Origin: Perognathus longimembris pacificus
Taxonomy: Eukaryota > Chordata > Mammalia > Rodentia > Heteromyidae
Assembly: GCF_023159225.1 (NCBI RefSeq)
Contig: NC_063166.1
Coordinates: 74,278,575-74,342,574 of the forward strand
Length of the DNA: 64,000 bases
Direction: 5' to 3'
The notes beneath the pieces were generated by a model. That model saw nothing but the letters and a program-made list of their open reading frames with translations, had not been told where the DNA came from and did not search any database. Position 1 is the first letter of the stretch; every line of letters begins with the position of its first letter. Shown in pieces: positions 62,410 through 64,000 of the stretch. A program made the translations under genes and the position numbers.

Positions 62410-63510
62410 TTTTGTTCTTTAGTGGCAACCTCTAGGATTTCTCAGTCTCTGAGAGTTGGAAATGGAGACATTCTTTCTGCAAATATTTTCTGCCTTCAAA
62501 TCAAGGTTTTACCAGACTCTATGTAACCAAACCCAGAGCTTCAGGTTGAGGTATTATTTTGGTTAATAATGGCTGTTTTCACTGGGTGTGGCGTATGTTA
62601 CCATTCATATTATTATTATACAGATCAGTGCTCTACTGGTGCTCTAAAGAGTGGAAAGTGGGAAGGTGAAGACCAAGACTGGAACTTTGGTGATGAATTG
62701 AGAAGCCATGGAGATGGAAACCGGTGTGGCAGGTGGTGAGGGGCAGGGGCCACTCCTTATTTAGAGGGATAACCAATGAGTGCTAGGGAGCACACTGCCA
62801 GCTGACCTTCCTTTCCCTCTACAATTATCATGTGTTATCCTCAAGCCTTGAGAACACCTCTTAAGCAGAAATGCTAGGCAGTATCTCTCGGGGATAAGGG
62901 ACTTGTTTCATTAGCAGTGCACACACAATATGAGAAAACTGTGTTAGTTGGCCAGATGTGCCCAGGAAAAGTATCCTGATGAAAGATGACAAGCAGAAAC
63001 AAGCAGCCAGGAAGGCTTTGCAGGATATGGAATAGGAAGAGCGTGGGGTAGGAATATTCCTGAGACCTTCACCCAACTGGAGGTTTTGAAGATGGCTCAA
63101 TGAGCTGCTACTTGACTAATGAACACCAAGGAGTGGATAGAGGTGAGAGAATTGACGCATTCCTTTCTTACAACTGTATTTCTAGGCTCATCTGCATTCC
63201 AGGGCCTCCCTGGCTGTCTCAATGGCAAGCATAACCAAGCAATCATCACCAAGAAGCCTTCAGAATAAACAGCATCTCATGGCACATCAAGCCATAGAAA
63301 CAACTGCTCCCATAAGAAACTAGCCCAGCAAGTGGCACCCATCCTTCAAATCACATAAAAGAGTCCCAAGAGACTCAAGTAGTTGAGGATCTCAACCATC
63401 ATATCAGAAGATTCCCTAATGGACCGTGATTGATGGAATGATGACCTGACCACATGGGAGTGCTGGGGTCACCTGGGGTCATCAGAGTCTTCTGGGAAGT
63501 ATGAGAGACT
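62410..63510. other. Intronic DNA next to the TM exon
   Basis: Nothing recognised apart from the GTGAGT donor at its right edge. Confidence 0.55.
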
Positions 63511-63512
63511 CA

Positions 63513-64000
<488 letters not shown>

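Overview
This window is nuclear DNA from a mammal. It lies inside one very large gene read on the minus strand: PTPRT, the type R2B receptor protein tyrosine phosphatase rho. Three small exons can be placed exactly by protein identity, splice sites and phase. The first is a 136-nt transmembrane exon (63514-63649). The second is a 30-nt tyrosine-rich microexon (56760-56789) that no ORF search would find. The third is a 149-nt juxtamembrane exon (30479-30627). Their phases fit together whether or not the microexon is included. They contribute, in order, the last extracellular residues and membrane helix, a short cytoplasmic YSYSYY insert, and the basic start of the intracellular region. The ectodomain exons and both phosphatase domains lie outside the window. 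Coding sequence is about 0.5% of the bases.

The repeats point to a rodent of the superfamily Geomyoidea (pocket mice, kangaroo rats, pocket gophers). Dimeric SINEs with a tRNA-Ala-like ID left half and a Geo right half are present. This IDL-Geo type is, as far as I recall, restricted to Geomyoidea. Some copies are nearly identical and keep long target-site duplications, so they moved recently. Older composites with a 7SL-derived B1 left half and the same Geo right half are more numerous. I cannot name the species.

Layout in window coordinates: 1-30478 is the 5' (upstream in the window), transcript-3' intron after the juxtamembrane exon; it holds SINEs, MIR, L1 tails, a MaLR LTR, microsatellites and two CpG-retaining blocks that look like conserved noncoding elements (about 1200-1620 and 25610-26170). 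30628-56759 is the 26-kb intron between microexon and juxtamembrane exon, with another such block at about 40430-40830, a minus-strand MaLR, a possible solo LTR, a SINE nested in an L1 tail and an antisense L1 tail. 56790-63513 is the 6.7-kb intron between the transmembrane exon and the microexon, with a MaLR LTR, a cluster of four B1 monomers and a recent IDL-Geo. 63650-64000 is the end of the next intron upstream in the transcript.

I see no second protein-coding gene, no tRNA or rRNA gene, no CRISPR array and no self-contained novel system. The most interesting signals are the PTPRT microexon with its tandem NAGNAG acceptor and regulatory-looking flanks, and sequence evidence that the Geo SINE monomer is an expanded ID/tRNA-like unit.
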